Assembly (NCBI GenBank): GCA_029859485.1
Contig: JAOUDB010000032.1
Coordinates: 1-13,353, forward strand
DNA: 13,353 nt
Reading direction: 5' to 3'
Origin: Desulfuromonadales bacterium
Lineage (GTDB): Bacteria > Desulfobacterota > Desulfuromonadia > Desulfuromonadales > BM103
Of the stretch, positions 1-6,377 are shown in pieces. The translations under genes were made by a program, and so were the position numbers. The notes beneath the pieces were generated by a model, which was not told the DNA's origin, did no database searches, and saw only the letters and a program-made list of their open reading frames with translations. Every line of letters begins with the position of its first letter. The first letter of the stretch is position 1.

Positions 1-296
1 GTCTCTTGCTGCAAAACTTTATCTCCCTGACGTCCCCGAACAAGCAATCTCACCGTTGGGCCCCGCATACTGACGATAGTGGTTTGTTTGACTCCCTGCT
101 GAGTGGCCCCATCGTAAGTATCTCGAATCACCTTGAAGATGAACTGCAGTTTCTTCTCATCATTACTACTGACATCGTAAATTGCTCGAGTCGAGTTAAG
201 GCCTGAAAAAGCAAGCTTGTCATCCAGGGCGAATGAAGAGATCGGCTGGCTCAAAAGTGCAAGCAATACAAGAGCTGGTATTAAGAAGAATTTCAT
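1..296 (-). CDS. DsrE/DsrF-like exported protein (3' end outside window)
   Basis: Reading leftward from the ATG at 294-296, 98 codons stay open to the window edge, so the C-terminus is missing. The start follows an ideal GGAGG ribosome binding site. The protein opens with a signal peptide (MKFFLIPALVLLALLSQPISSFA, cut after SSFA), so it is probably periplasmic. The mature part has the pattern DDKLAFSGLNSTRAIYDVSS, then KKLQFIFKVIRDTYDG, then TTIVSMRGPTVRLL. This resembles exported DsrE-family proteins, which carry a D(V/L)...KL...L..I..TYDG...RGP.V.L pattern. Cytoplasmic DsrE proteins take part in sulfur transfer; the role of the exported ones is not established, and the part where a conserved Cys could lie is not visible. 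It diverges from the Crp/Fnr regulator across a 153-bp spacer. The family call is from the motif only. Confidence 0.75.
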   Translation of the reverse strand, partial: MKFFLIPALVLLALLSQPISSFALDDKLAFSGLNSTRAIYDVSSNDEKKLQFIFKVIRDTYDGATQQGVKQTTIVSMRGPTVRLLVRGRQGDKVLQQE

Positions 297-323
297 ATTT
301 GTCCTCCAAGAGTTACCTGTTTA

Positions 324-352
324 ATTTTATAAATGATATCATTTTTTGTCAG
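324..352 (-). promoter_or_regulatory. Promoter of the DsrE-like gene with a palindromic spacer
   Basis: On the minus strand there is a -35 CTGACA (347-352), a 17-bp spacer and a -10 TAAAAT (324-329), placing the transcription start near 317 and a short leader before the ATG at 296. The spacer contains a perfect 14-bp palindrome, AAATGATATCATTT (331-344), a plausible operator for a repressor or anti-sigma-type block. Confidence 0.55.
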
Positions 353-379
353 ATTTCACCTTGCTTCACTCTTTAGCGG

Positions 380-408
380 TTGGCTGAATCAATCAATACA
401 GTTAAAAT
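380..408 (+). promoter_or_regulatory. Promoter of the Crp/Fnr regulator
   Basis: A -35-like TTGGCT (380-385), 17-bp spacer and -10 TAAAAT (403-408) give a start near 415 and a leader of about 35 nt before the ATG at 450. I see no copy of the TTGACC-type palindrome here, so autoregulation is not evident. Confidence 0.5.
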
Positions 409-449
409 GATTGGGTAAAACTACTTCTACTACCTATCAGAGGCCATCG

Positions 450-1127
450 ATGAACTACTCCCAAATACTTAAAACCTGCCCTTTCTTTGCTGGTCTTTCC
501 GACGTTGATATAGAGGCCTTAATGGGGATCGCGCGGGTCCGTGATTCTTCTCGAGGCGAATTGCTTTTTTCTGATGGCGAGAAGGCCGTTGGGTTTTTTG
601 TGGTCCTGGACGGTAAAGTTAAAGTTTACAAGCTCTCTCCGGAGGGTAAGGAGCGTATCCTTCATATTATCCACCCTGGCGGCACTTTTGCCGAGGCCGC
701 TATCTTCGCTGATGGTTTGTATCCGGCCTACGCTGAACCACTACAATCTTCAAAATTGCTGTTCCTTCCTAAGGAAGGGTTTCTTAACCTGTTGATGGAT
801 AATGGCAGGATCTCCATCAACATGATCGCTGGCCTTTCAAAGTTCCTCAGGCAGTTCGCCAACCAGATAGAAGACTTGACCTTCAAAGATGTCCCGTCAC
901 GTCTTGCACGTTATCTTATGACTCTCTCAGAAGGTGTGAAAGCATCTGTAGACCTGCCCATCTCGAAGAGCCAGTTGGCTTCCAACCTGGGAACTGTTGG
1001 TGAAACACTTTCACGAACTTTGCGAAAACTTTCTGAAGACGACCTGATCAGTGTCTCCGGCAAGACAGTGAAAATCCTGGATTTTGAGCGTCTGGAAGAG
1101 CTGTCTGAAAAGTGTAAAGAGGGGTAG
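450..1127 (+). CDS. Crp/Fnr-family transcriptional regulator (HcpR/DNR-like)
   Basis: This is a 225-residue regulator. An N-terminal cyclic-nucleotide-binding-type beta barrel spans about residues 11-125 (CPFFAGLS..., GKVKVYKLSPEGKERILHII, AEAAIF), followed by a dimerisation helix and a C-terminal winged helix-turn-helix (about 150-220). The recognition helix contains ETLSR, the E-x-x-S-R signature of FNR/DNR-type proteins that read TTGAC/TTGAT half-sites. Only Cys10 and one Cys near the C-terminus are present, so there is no FNR-type iron-sulfur cluster; haem or another sensor is possible but not visible. The ATG at 450 is preferred over an upstream in-frame TTG at 411 because AGAGG lies just before it and the family normally begins close to the CPFF motif. 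Two TTGACC-type palindromes downstream make it the obvious candidate regulator of the neighbouring nitrogen-oxide genes (inference). Confidence 0.9.
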   Translation: MNYSQILKTCPFFAGLSDVDIEALMGIARVRDSSRGELLFSDGEKAVGFFVVLDGKVKVYKLSPEGKERILHIIHPGGTFAEAAIFADGLYPAYAEPLQSSKLLFLPKEGFLNLLMDNGRISINMIAGLSKFLRQFANQIEDLTFKDVPSRLARYLMTLSEGVKASVDLPISKSQLASNLGTVGETLSRTLRKLSEDDLISVSGKTVKILDFERLEELSEKCKEG

Positions 1128-1196
1128 TGGTGGTTGACGGCTGCTCGTGACTGGAGGCTGGCAAAATCTTTGCCACCCCCCAGCGTCCAACCACCA
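1128..1196. repeat. Nested inverted repeat after the regulator gene
   Basis: Directly after the regulator stop, TGGTGGTTG-ACGGCTG (1128-1143) pairs with CAGCGTCCAACCACCA (1181-1196) with two single-base bulges. Inside it lies a second stem, TGGCAAA (1159-1165) with TTTGCCA (1169-1175), loop ATC. There is no T-tract, so it is not a typical intrinsic terminator. It may be a dispersed REP-like element or an mRNA-stabilising structure insulating the regulator from the operon. Confidence 0.6.
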
Positions 1197-1207
1197 GTCT
1201 TAGATTC

Positions 1208-1221
1208 TTGACCTTAGTCAA
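1208..1221. promoter_or_regulatory. Predicted HcpR/DNR-type operator before the lipoprotein-cytochrome operon
   Basis: The sequence TTGACCTTAGTCAA is a TTGAC-N4-GTCAA palindrome centred at 1214.5. A -10-like TATCCT lies at 1243-1248, predicting a start near 1255, so the palindrome is centred about -40.5, the class II activator position. It shares TTGACC-NN-xGTCAA with the site at 4047-4062. Binding by the regulator at 450-1127 is inference. Confidence 0.6.
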
Positions 1222-1254
1222 CGCTTTATCTTTCATATCTGTTATCCTGATCCC

Positions 1255-2334
1255 ATGAAACGTCTTCTCTTTAGCACCCTGATCATTCTCACCTTTGCGG
1301 CAGCTTGTGCCACGGGCACACCACCAGGATCAATCCCTGATCATCCCTTGCGCCCTCTGGCAGATATTGATGATTCGGGGCTCTTCTCCGCAAACCAAAA
1401 TGGTACAAAGGTAACCTTCACCAACGACAGTTTATACCTGCTTGATCCAGACTCAGGCGACAAGAAAAAGCTTTCGTCTGCAAAGCCCATTGCTTTGGCC
1501 TGGAGTCCTGATGGGCTGTCGCTGGCGGCGGCTTTTGAGCGTGCCGACTTCGAGACCGAACTGCTTGTGTATTCCACAGGCGGTATGGTTATGAATGAAG
1601 CTGTAATCCCTGTTGCTCTGAGTCAACTATACTGGAGCAGTCGTGGTGACCTGCTTGCGGTCGGGTTTGTGCTGAAGGTTTATTCTTTCGGCGGCAACCT
1701 GCGGCAACTTCTCTACCGGATAGATGATGATACGCTGGTGGAAACACTTCTCACTGACAGCACTTTGAGGCCACCCTTGGCAGAGCAGGTTAAGCCTCTC
1801 CTTCATAAACTGCTGCCAGTCTCGTTTTCGCCTCAGGGCGATGAGCTTGTCTTTCTTCGCCTTCACGATCCGCCTGAGTTTTCGCCCTATTTTCAGCTCT
1901 TATATCAGAACTGGCAATTCGAAAAGCCGCGAGAACTTCTCAAAACCCCTTTGCAGGCCATGTCTCTCAATTGGGAGCCGTCAGGTAATATAGTGAATGT
2001 CCTGTCAGAAGAAGGGTTACAGACTCTCAACCTTTGGCCTTCTGAAGGGAAAGCTGTGGTGCCTTTGACAGCAGAGAACTATCGATTCATCGATGGACGT
2101 CTTTACCGTGGTCTGGAGCTCCTTGCCGATTGGGGTAAAAAGTCGCAAATACAGAAACTTGCAGATGGAAAGTTCCTGCTTTCTGTAAACCGCGCTCTTT
2201 ATCTCGGTGGTGGTCTGAAGAGCCACTCTGCCTCAACCTATAATGAAGCAGGATGGAACTTGCGCCGTTGGCGTTATGAGGAATTGGTTACGCCGTCCGA
2301 ATACCAGAAGCTCCTGGAGGAGATAGATCAATGA
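1255..2334 (+). CDS. Beta-propeller (TolB/WD40-like) lipoprotein
   Basis: The 359-residue product begins with a lipoprotein-type signal (KR then a hydrophobic run, then FAAAC with Cys18 as likely lipidation site). The rest resembles a TolB/PD40-style propeller, with recurring blade signatures of the type WSPDG, WSSRGD, FSPQGD and WEPSGN, so it is probably anchored in an envelope membrane. Its specific job is unknown. It overlaps the next gene by 4 bp (ATGA), implying translational coupling with the multihaem cytochrome, so a structural or accessory role for that cytochrome is plausible. No Shine-Dalgarno precedes the ATG and no upstream in-frame ATG, GTG or TTG is seen close by; the predicted transcription start falls almost on the start codon, suggesting a leaderless message. 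Confidence 0.8.
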   Translation: MKRLLFSTLIILTFAAACATGTPPGSIPDHPLRPLADIDDSGLFSANQNGTKVTFTNDSLYLLDPDSGDKKKLSSAKPIALAWSPDGLSLAAAFERADFETELLVYSTGGMVMNEAVIPVALSQLYWSSRGDLLAVGFVLKVYSFGGNLRQLLYRIDDDTLVETLLTDSTLRPPLAEQVKPLLHKLLPVSFSPQGDELVFLRLHDPPEFSPYFQLLYQNWQFEKPRELLKTPLQAMSLNWEPSGNIVNVLSEEGLQTLNLWPSEGKAVVPLTAENYRFIDGRLYRGLELLADWGKKSQIQKLADGKFLLSVNRALYLGGGLKSHSASTYNEAGWNLRRWRYEELVTPSEYQKLLEEIDQ

Positions 2335-3620
2335 GTCGTTTTTTTCGTTTGCTCTGCCTGATTGGCCTGGCCCTTAGTGTCACCTCTATGGTTATTGCTG
2401 AGGATTGCGTTGAGTGTCACAAAAAAGAGACCCCTGCTGCAGTGACTCAATGGCAGGAGAGCGCACACGCAGCAAAGCTGGACTGTACCAGTTGTCATGG
2501 CACAGACCATGAGGCCATTATTAACGGCGATGCTGCTGTTGATGCCAAGGTCTGCGGCCGTTGCCATGAAAAGGCTTTTCATGAACATGTCGCCAGTAAA
2601 CACGGTATGGGTTTGCACGCCGGGTGGGGCTGTACCCGTAACCTCGACACTCGCGACCCTAGAGAATGTGCTTTCTGTCATGAAGAGGGAAGTACGAAGC
2701 CGAAAACGACCGTACAGTGTGCACGATTTCTGACCCAGACGGCAGAGATGAGATCCCTTGGCTGCAACCGTTGCCACCAGGTTGAAAATTCCTGTGCGTC
2801 ATGTCACACCAACCATATAACGGACCTTGCTTCCGTACGCGCCCCGGAATCATGCGCGACCTGCCATATGGGCCCGGACCATCCCCAGTGGGAGATGTGG
2901 CAAACGTCTCGGCATGGTGTCTTGGCTGAGGCCCTTGGTGAAGAAGCCGGGCCAACCTGTCAGCGCTGCCATATGCCGAACGGCTCTCACGACATCTCTT
3001 TCGGTATTACCATGTCGCCAGCCATGACTCAGTCCTCCGGCAAAGACTTTGAAGTTCGTCGTCAGGAGATGATCGGTATCTGTTTAGAGTGTCACAGTAA
3101 ATCATTCTCCGAACGTGAGTTGAATAGCGCAGATGCCATCCTGGCACAGAGTAAAGAACTGATCATGGAAGCTGAGGCCATTGTCCGTGATCTTGCTGAC
3201 CGCGATTTGCTCGCTCCGTCAGTGCAGGAACGCCCAGAACATCCTTTGCGTGGTCGCGAACTGGTTCTCGATGGCCAGATGCTCTACGAAGACATCTCAC
3301 ACATTGAGAGGCTCTTCTTTAAAATGAAGAAATATGACCTCGCCAAAACGGTCAAAGGAGCCTTCCACCAAAACCCTGCTTACACACATTGGTACGGTAA
3401 CGCAGAACTGAAAATGACCCTGGTCGATATCAAGGCCGAAGCTGCACGTTTGAGCCATACTCTACAGCGCCCTCATGAACAACGTGGGGAAGGGGATGTT
3501 TACCATTCTCAGGAAGAGGAATTGCAAATTCTCAAGCGCAAGCATGATCGTGGCGCTATAAGCGATGAAGAGTATAGAGAGGGTAAACAGAGTTTGTTTG
3601 AGACCTTGCCAAAGGACTAA
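2331..3620 (+). CDS. Multihaem cytochrome c, hydroxylamine oxidoreductase (HAO)-like
   Basis: The 429-residue protein has a signal peptide (cleavage likely after A23, VIA/ED) and nine CXXCH haem-binding motifs: CVECH, CTSCH, CGRCH, CAFCH, CNRCH, CASCH, CATCH, CQRCH and CLECH. All lie in the first 260 or so residues; the helical C-terminal part carries NPAYTHWYG followed by a long helix. This architecture (haem-packed N-terminal half, helical C-terminal half, A(Y/D)xHWYG motif) resembles the HAO/octahaem cytochrome superfamily, whose members oxidise hydroxylamine or, in reductive forms, reduce hydroxylamine or nitrite. Canonical members have eight haems; nine motifs is one more. A strong GGAGGAG site precedes the ATG, which overlaps the lipoprotein stop. 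Located beside a YgbA-family gene and an HcpR-type box, a reductive detoxification role is the best inference; substrate is unproven. Confidence 0.85.
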   Translation: MSRFFRLLCLIGLALSVTSMVIAEDCVECHKKETPAAVTQWQESAHAAKLDCTSCHGTDHEAIINGDAAVDAKVCGRCHEKAFHEHVASKHGMGLHAGWGCTRNLDTRDPRECAFCHEEGSTKPKTTVQCARFLTQTAEMRSLGCNRCHQVENSCASCHTNHITDLASVRAPESCATCHMGPDHPQWEMWQTSRHGVLAEALGEEAGPTCQRCHMPNGSHDISFGITMSPAMTQSSGKDFEVRRQEMIGICLECHSKSFSERELNSADAILAQSKELIMEAEAIVRDLADRDLLAPSVQERPEHPLRGRELVLDGQMLYEDISHIERLFFKMKKYDLAKTVKGAFHQNPAYTHWYGNAELKMTLVDIKAEAARLSHTLQRPHEQRGEGDVYHSQEEELQILKRKHDRGAISDEEYREGKQSLFETLPKD

Positions 3621-3625
3621 AGAAT

Positions 3626-3664
3626 TTTCCCTTTCTGCCGAAGAAAGACTCCTACAAAGGGAAA
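3626..3664. repeat. Intergenic inverted repeat between cytochrome and ygbA-like gene
   Basis: TTTCCCTTT (3626-3634) is perfectly complementary to AAAGGGAAA (3656-3664), with a 21-nt loop. The right arm contains the only purine-rich stretch that could act as ribosome binding site for the ATG at 3675, so the hairpin could reduce or tune expression of that gene. No T-tract follows, so it is not a strong terminator. Confidence 0.45.
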
Positions 3665-3674
3665 GAAAGAACTG

Positions 3675-4043
3675 ATGAACGACAATATCACCAGCCTGAC
3701 TCGCAAAGAGCTCAAGGACCTTAAGGTCCTTTTGCAGTTTACTGCTGTTTATTGTGCGAACAGGCACACCTCTGATCGAGCCGCCGTTATTACTGCAGAG
3801 CCCGACTTGCTATCTTTATCACTGCACAAGTATCCTGTCTGTAAGGAGTGCAGCGACTTCCTTCTTTATGCTTTTGAACGTCGTCTTCGTTGCCCTCTGG
3901 AAGAGAAGCCGATTTGTAAACACTGCACTGTGCACTGCTACAAGCCGGGTCACCGGGATAAGGTTCGTGAAATTATGCGCTTCTCAGGCCAGTACCTGAT
4001 CAAGCGAGGCAGGCTCGATCTCCTCTGGCATTATTTTTTCTAG
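3675..4043 (+). CDS. ygbA: YgbA-family protein (nitric-oxide-responsive, DUF3353/YgbA_NO-type)
   Basis: This 122-residue cytoplasmic protein has the layout of the YgbA_NO family (called nitrous oxide-stimulated promoter in Pfam). It has VYCxxxH near residue 26, a CxxC pair at 56-59 (VCKECSDFLLYA), RLRCP at 71-74, then KPICKHCTVHCYKP with Cys81, 84 and 88, and a terminal REIMRFSGxYLI block. Seven conserved cysteines (27, 56, 59, 73, 81, 84, 88) suggest a metal or Fe-S site. In E. coli ygbA belongs to the NsrR/NO-responsive genes; its biochemical activity is not established to my knowledge. It follows the HAO-like cytochrome by 54 bp in the same direction and ends 3 bp before the next operator, closing the operon. 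The symbol is used by family resemblance. Confidence 0.85.
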   Translation: MNDNITSLTRKELKDLKVLLQFTAVYCANRHTSDRAAVITAEPDLLSLSLHKYPVCKECSDFLLYAFERRLRCPLEEKPICKHCTVHCYKPGHRDKVREIMRFSGQYLIKRGRLDLLWHYFF

Positions 4044-4046
4044 CCT

Positions 4047-4062
4047 CTTGACCCCGGTCAAG
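4047..4062. promoter_or_regulatory. Predicted HcpR operator before the ferredoxin gene
   Basis: CTTGACC-CC-GGTCAAG is a perfect 16-bp palindrome centred at 4054.5. It matches TTGACC-NN-GGTCAA, the HcpR consensus I recall for deltaproteobacteria. A -10-like TAAAGT at 4084-4089 predicts a start near 4096, putting the box at -41.5, as for class II Crp/Fnr activation. A second candidate -10, TACAAT, lies at 4096-4101. Confidence 0.7.
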
Positions 4063-4144
4063 GCCGTGCTGTCTGCATGCCGGTAAAGTAGACTCTACAA
4101 TAACGAAATTTACAACTAACCATACTTAAGCAGGAGATAAACAG

Positions 4145-4918
4145 ATGATTCGTAAAATGGTCAAAATTGATGAGGATAAATGCAATGGTTGTGGCGATTG
4201 TGTCCCGTCTTGTGCCGAAGGTGCAATTCAGATTATTGACGGCAAGGCCAAACTGCTTTCCGATAACCTCTGCGATGGGCTCGGTGCATGCCTCGGAGAC
4301 TGTCCGATGGATGCCATTACAATCGAAGAGCGTGAAGCCGATGAGTATGATGAAGTAGCAGTCAATGATCATTTGAAGGAGATTGGCCGTGAACCGCTTT
4401 CTCATCATGAAGAGCCAGCAACCCCGGCAGGCAGCTGCCCTTCAGCGGCTGTCAAAAGCTTTGCACCACCCGCTGGCGGAGGTTGCCCCTCGGCGCGCGC
4501 GATGAACTTTGATAAAGCTCCTGCAGAAGAGAGTGCCGATGTCGGATCGCGACCTTCCCGTCTGGCGCAATGGCCTGTTCAACTGCATCTGGTGCCCCCG
4601 ACGGCTCCTTTTTTTCAGGGTGCTGATGTTGTTCTTGCTGCCGACTGTGCACCTTTTGCCTACGCTGACTTCCAGGAAGACCTTCTCAAGGGTAAGGCTC
4701 TGGCGATTGCCTGTCCGAAGCTCGATGACACGTCTCCTTATGTTGACAAGCTCACAGCGATGATTACAGAGAGCAACATCAAGAGTCTGACTGTTGTTCA
4801 TATGGAAGTTCCATGTTGTAACGGTTTGGTCATGATGGCCAAGCAGGCTCTTGCGAACAGTGGTCGCGATATTCCTTTCGAAACGGTCTGCATCAGTATC
4901 CGTGGTGATAAAAAATAA
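4145..4918 (+). CDS. 4Fe-4S ferredoxin with C-terminal domain (Hcp-associated FrdX type)
   Basis: The 257-residue soluble protein starts with a bacterial-ferredoxin domain: CxxCxxCxxxC at Cys13, 16, 19 and 23, then LCDGLGACLGDCP with Cys43, 49 and 53. The expected middle cysteine of the second motif is absent (Leu46 takes its place), so the second cluster may be incomplete or [3Fe-4S]. After an acidic, Ser/Ala/Pro-rich linker with two further GxCPSA(R/A) motifs comes a C-terminal domain (about 140-257) with QWPVQLHLV, AADCAPFAYADF, ACPKLDD and MEVPCCNGL. I know this arrangement from ferredoxins found beside hydroxylamine reductase genes. A good AGGAG (4132-4136) precedes the ATG. It likely supplies electrons or Fe-S capacity during nitrogen-oxide stress; hcp itself is not in the window. 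Confidence 0.85.
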   Translation: MIRKMVKIDEDKCNGCGDCVPSCAEGAIQIIDGKAKLLSDNLCDGLGACLGDCPMDAITIEEREADEYDEVAVNDHLKEIGREPLSHHEEPATPAGSCPSAAVKSFAPPAGGGCPSARAMNFDKAPAEESADVGSRPSRLAQWPVQLHLVPPTAPFFQGADVVLAADCAPFAYADFQEDLLKGKALAIACPKLDDTSPYVDKLTAMITESNIKSLTVVHMEVPCCNGLVMMAKQALANSGRDIPFETVCISIRGDKK

Positions 4919-5012
4919 TTCAGTGACTGTCCCCACAGGAGTGTGTTTGCTTTCGCAGTGAAGATTCGTTCCCGTGCCAGGGCAGACTGAAATTATGAGC
5001 TTTTTGAAAGAG

Positions 5013-5040
5013 CCGCCGATGCCAATCGGCGGTTTTTTTT
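5013..5040 (+). terminator. Intrinsic terminator after the ferredoxin gene
   Basis: CCGCCGAT pairs perfectly with ATCGGCGG around a GCCA loop and is followed by eight T residues. It separates the nitrogen-oxide locus from the HD-domain gene. Confidence 0.93.
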
Positions 5041-5111
5041 CGTCTGGACTTTCTCATGTCCGGTCGCTACTCTTTTGGGCGATTCCATTGCTCCGATGAA
5101 AGGGGGCCTGA

Positions 5112-5690
5112 ATGTTTAACCTTATTGTTAAAGTCAGCACGGAAGAGGACGCCTTTCTGGAGAGCGTTCGTGCTGCTATGGAAGAGTACTTCGGTGATGA
5201 CCAGCGACGCATTGACCATGCCTTGCAGGTCTCTCTCTATGCGCGAGAACTTTTGTCCTACATTGATGCGGATCCGGTGCAAACGCTAGCCGCCGCCTAC
5301 TTGCACGATATCGGTATCCCGGAAGCTGAACGTGTCCACGGCTCCAGTGCTGGTAACTTTCAAGAGATAGAAGGCCCACCAGTCGCAGCAGAAATCCTTG
5401 CGAAGTTAAACACTGAAGATGTTCTTGCAAGCTCAATTGTAAAGATTGTCGGAAATCATCATACCTCTGGTGCGATCGACTCCACGGAGTTCCGTATTAT
5501 CTGGGATGCCGATGCCCTGGTTAATTTCGCCCCTGTTCTGCCAGGCAAAAGTGAAGCTCAGATAGAATCCGTATTGCAAGGACACATGGTCACTGAGGCC
5601 GGATATCGCATGGCCCGTAATATCTTTTTGAAAGACACGGAGAGTCATAAACAATGCCTGACCGGACACCGACCCGCGATTTTACCCTGA
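5112..5690 (+). CDS. HD-domain phosphohydrolase-like protein
   Basis: The 192-residue protein carries an HD-type metal-binding site: His36 (RIDHALQV), His65-Asp66 (YLHDIG), His116-His117 (GNHH) and Asp134 (WDADALVN), in the expected order and spacing. It is therefore probably a divalent-metal phosphohydrolase acting on a nucleotide or similar phosphate; no second catalytic domain is fused, so the substrate cannot be named. No signal or membrane segment is seen. The ATG at 5112 follows a GGGGG stretch. The gene overlaps the downstream thioesterase by 37 bp, implying co-transcription. The last 20 or so residues, coded in the overlap, look unconserved and may reflect extension past the ancestral stop. 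Confidence 0.85.
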   Translation: MFNLIVKVSTEEDAFLESVRAAMEEYFGDDQRRIDHALQVSLYARELLSYIDADPVQTLAAAYLHDIGIPEAERVHGSSAGNFQEIEGPPVAAEILAKLNTEDVLASSIVKIVGNHHTSGAIDSTEFRIIWDADALVNFAPVLPGKSEAQIESVLQGHMVTEAGYRMARNIFLKDTESHKQCLTGHRPAILP

Positions 5691-6088
5691 TCGTACGTTA
5701 TGCCGAAACAGATGCACAGGGCGTTGTTCACCACGCCAATTATCTGACCTGGTTCGAAGAAGGTCGATCGGAATTTCTGCGTCAGCAAGGTTGCTTTTAT
5801 AGCGACATGGAGCGGGACGGCTTTTTCGTTATCGTTGCCAAGGCGACAGTCGAATACCGTGCACCATCTTTCTATGAAGACCGCATCACTATTGCCACGA
5901 CATTGCAGAGAGGGAGAGGGAGGCTGCTCGAATTCTCATATAAGGCGACGAATCAGGACGGTGTCCTTGTCGCCGAAGGGCAAACCCGGCACCTGGTCCT
6001 CGATGCTGAGCGTCGCATGGTGTCCATTCCTGAAAAATACCAGAAACTCATAAACAGGATAGAGAAATTAGTGCCGTTCGGGGGGTGA
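5654..6088 (+). CDS. Acyl-CoA thioesterase, YbgC/FadM hot-dog family
   Basis: The 144-residue protein has the 4-hydroxybenzoyl-CoA thioesterase/YbgC signature RYAETDAQGVVHHANYLTWF, with the likely catalytic Asp20 and the GVV-x-HxxY element, followed by EEGRSEFLR and the strand RHLVLD near the C-terminus. Its length is normal for the family. Such enzymes hydrolyse acyl-CoA or related thioesters in the cytoplasm; YbgC itself is linked to the Tol-Pal gene cluster in many proteobacteria, but no tol gene is present here. GGAGAG lies 9-10 nt before the ATG at 5654, which supports this start in spite of the 37-bp overlap with the HD-domain gene. Confidence 0.9.
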   Translation: MPDRTPTRDFTLIVRYAETDAQGVVHHANYLTWFEEGRSEFLRQQGCFYSDMERDGFFVIVAKATVEYRAPSFYEDRITIATTLQRGRGRLLEFSYKATNQDGVLVAEGQTRHLVLDAERRMVSIPEKYQKLINRIEKLVPFGG

Positions 6089-6139
6089 GGGCAGAATCGT
6101 AAAGTTAGCTGTAAGCTTTGTCGCGGCTTGTGTTCTCCA

Positions 6140-6168
6140 TTGACTCTCTGTGCTGATCCTGCTATAAA
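6140..6168 (+). promoter_or_regulatory. Promoter of tRNA-Val(CAC)
   Basis: TTGACT (6140-6145), a 17-bp spacer and TATAAA (6163-6168) form a near-consensus sigma-70 promoter, starting transcription about 30 nt before the tRNA. Confidence 0.8.
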
Positions 6169-6205
6169 AATTCTCCGTTTCAGGCGGTGTTAATAGACAA
6201 ATAAT

Positions 6206-6280
6206 GCAGGTATAGCTCAGTGGGAGAGCATCCGCCTCACACGCGGAGGGCCGTTGGTTCAATCCCAACTACCTGCACCA
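6206..6280 (+). tRNA. tRNA-Val (anticodon CAC)
   Basis: All cloverleaf stems pair: acceptor GCAGGTA/TACCTGC, D arm GCTC/GAGC, anticodon stem TCCGC/GCGGA with loop CTCACAC (anticodon CAC, reading GUG), and T arm GTTGG/CCAAC with TTCAATC. The 3' CCA is genome-encoded. It forms the left border of the accessory island. Confidence 0.97.
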
Positions 6281-6286
6281 TAATAA

Positions 6287-6325
6287 AAACAGGGACTTAG
6301 CTTAATGCTTCGTCCCTGTTTTTTT
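6287..6325 (+). terminator. Terminator of tRNA-Val(CAC)
   Basis: AACAGGGAC pairs with GTCCCTGTT around a 15-nt loop and runs into a T-tract of seven to nine residues, immediately after the tRNA. Confidence 0.9.
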
Positions 6326-6339
6326 GCGTAAAAAGCCAA

Positions 6340-6360
6340 TTGCGAGCAACTTTGCGAGCA
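6340..6360. repeat. Double TGCGAGCA motif, left copy
   Basis: TTGCGAGCAAC followed by TTTGCGAGCA places two TGCGAGCA words exactly 12 bp apart. An inverted copy with the same 12-bp spacing occurs at 8549-8568 (18 of 22 positions match including flank). They bracket the small-gene segment of the island and could be recombinase or regulator binding sites. Confidence 0.6.
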
Positions 6361-6377
6361 CTTGTGTGTTTGTTTTT

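Noticed and set aside
411..449. TTG start extending the Crp/Fnr regulator by 13 residues
   Set aside because: No ribosome binding site precedes it, it lies next to the predicted transcription start, and the added residues are not typical of the family.
2328..2777. Open minus-strand frame of 149 codons opposite the cytochrome gene
   Set aside because: It is antisense to the CXXCH-rich coding sequence, has no family resemblance and no good ribosome binding site; it is a shadow frame.
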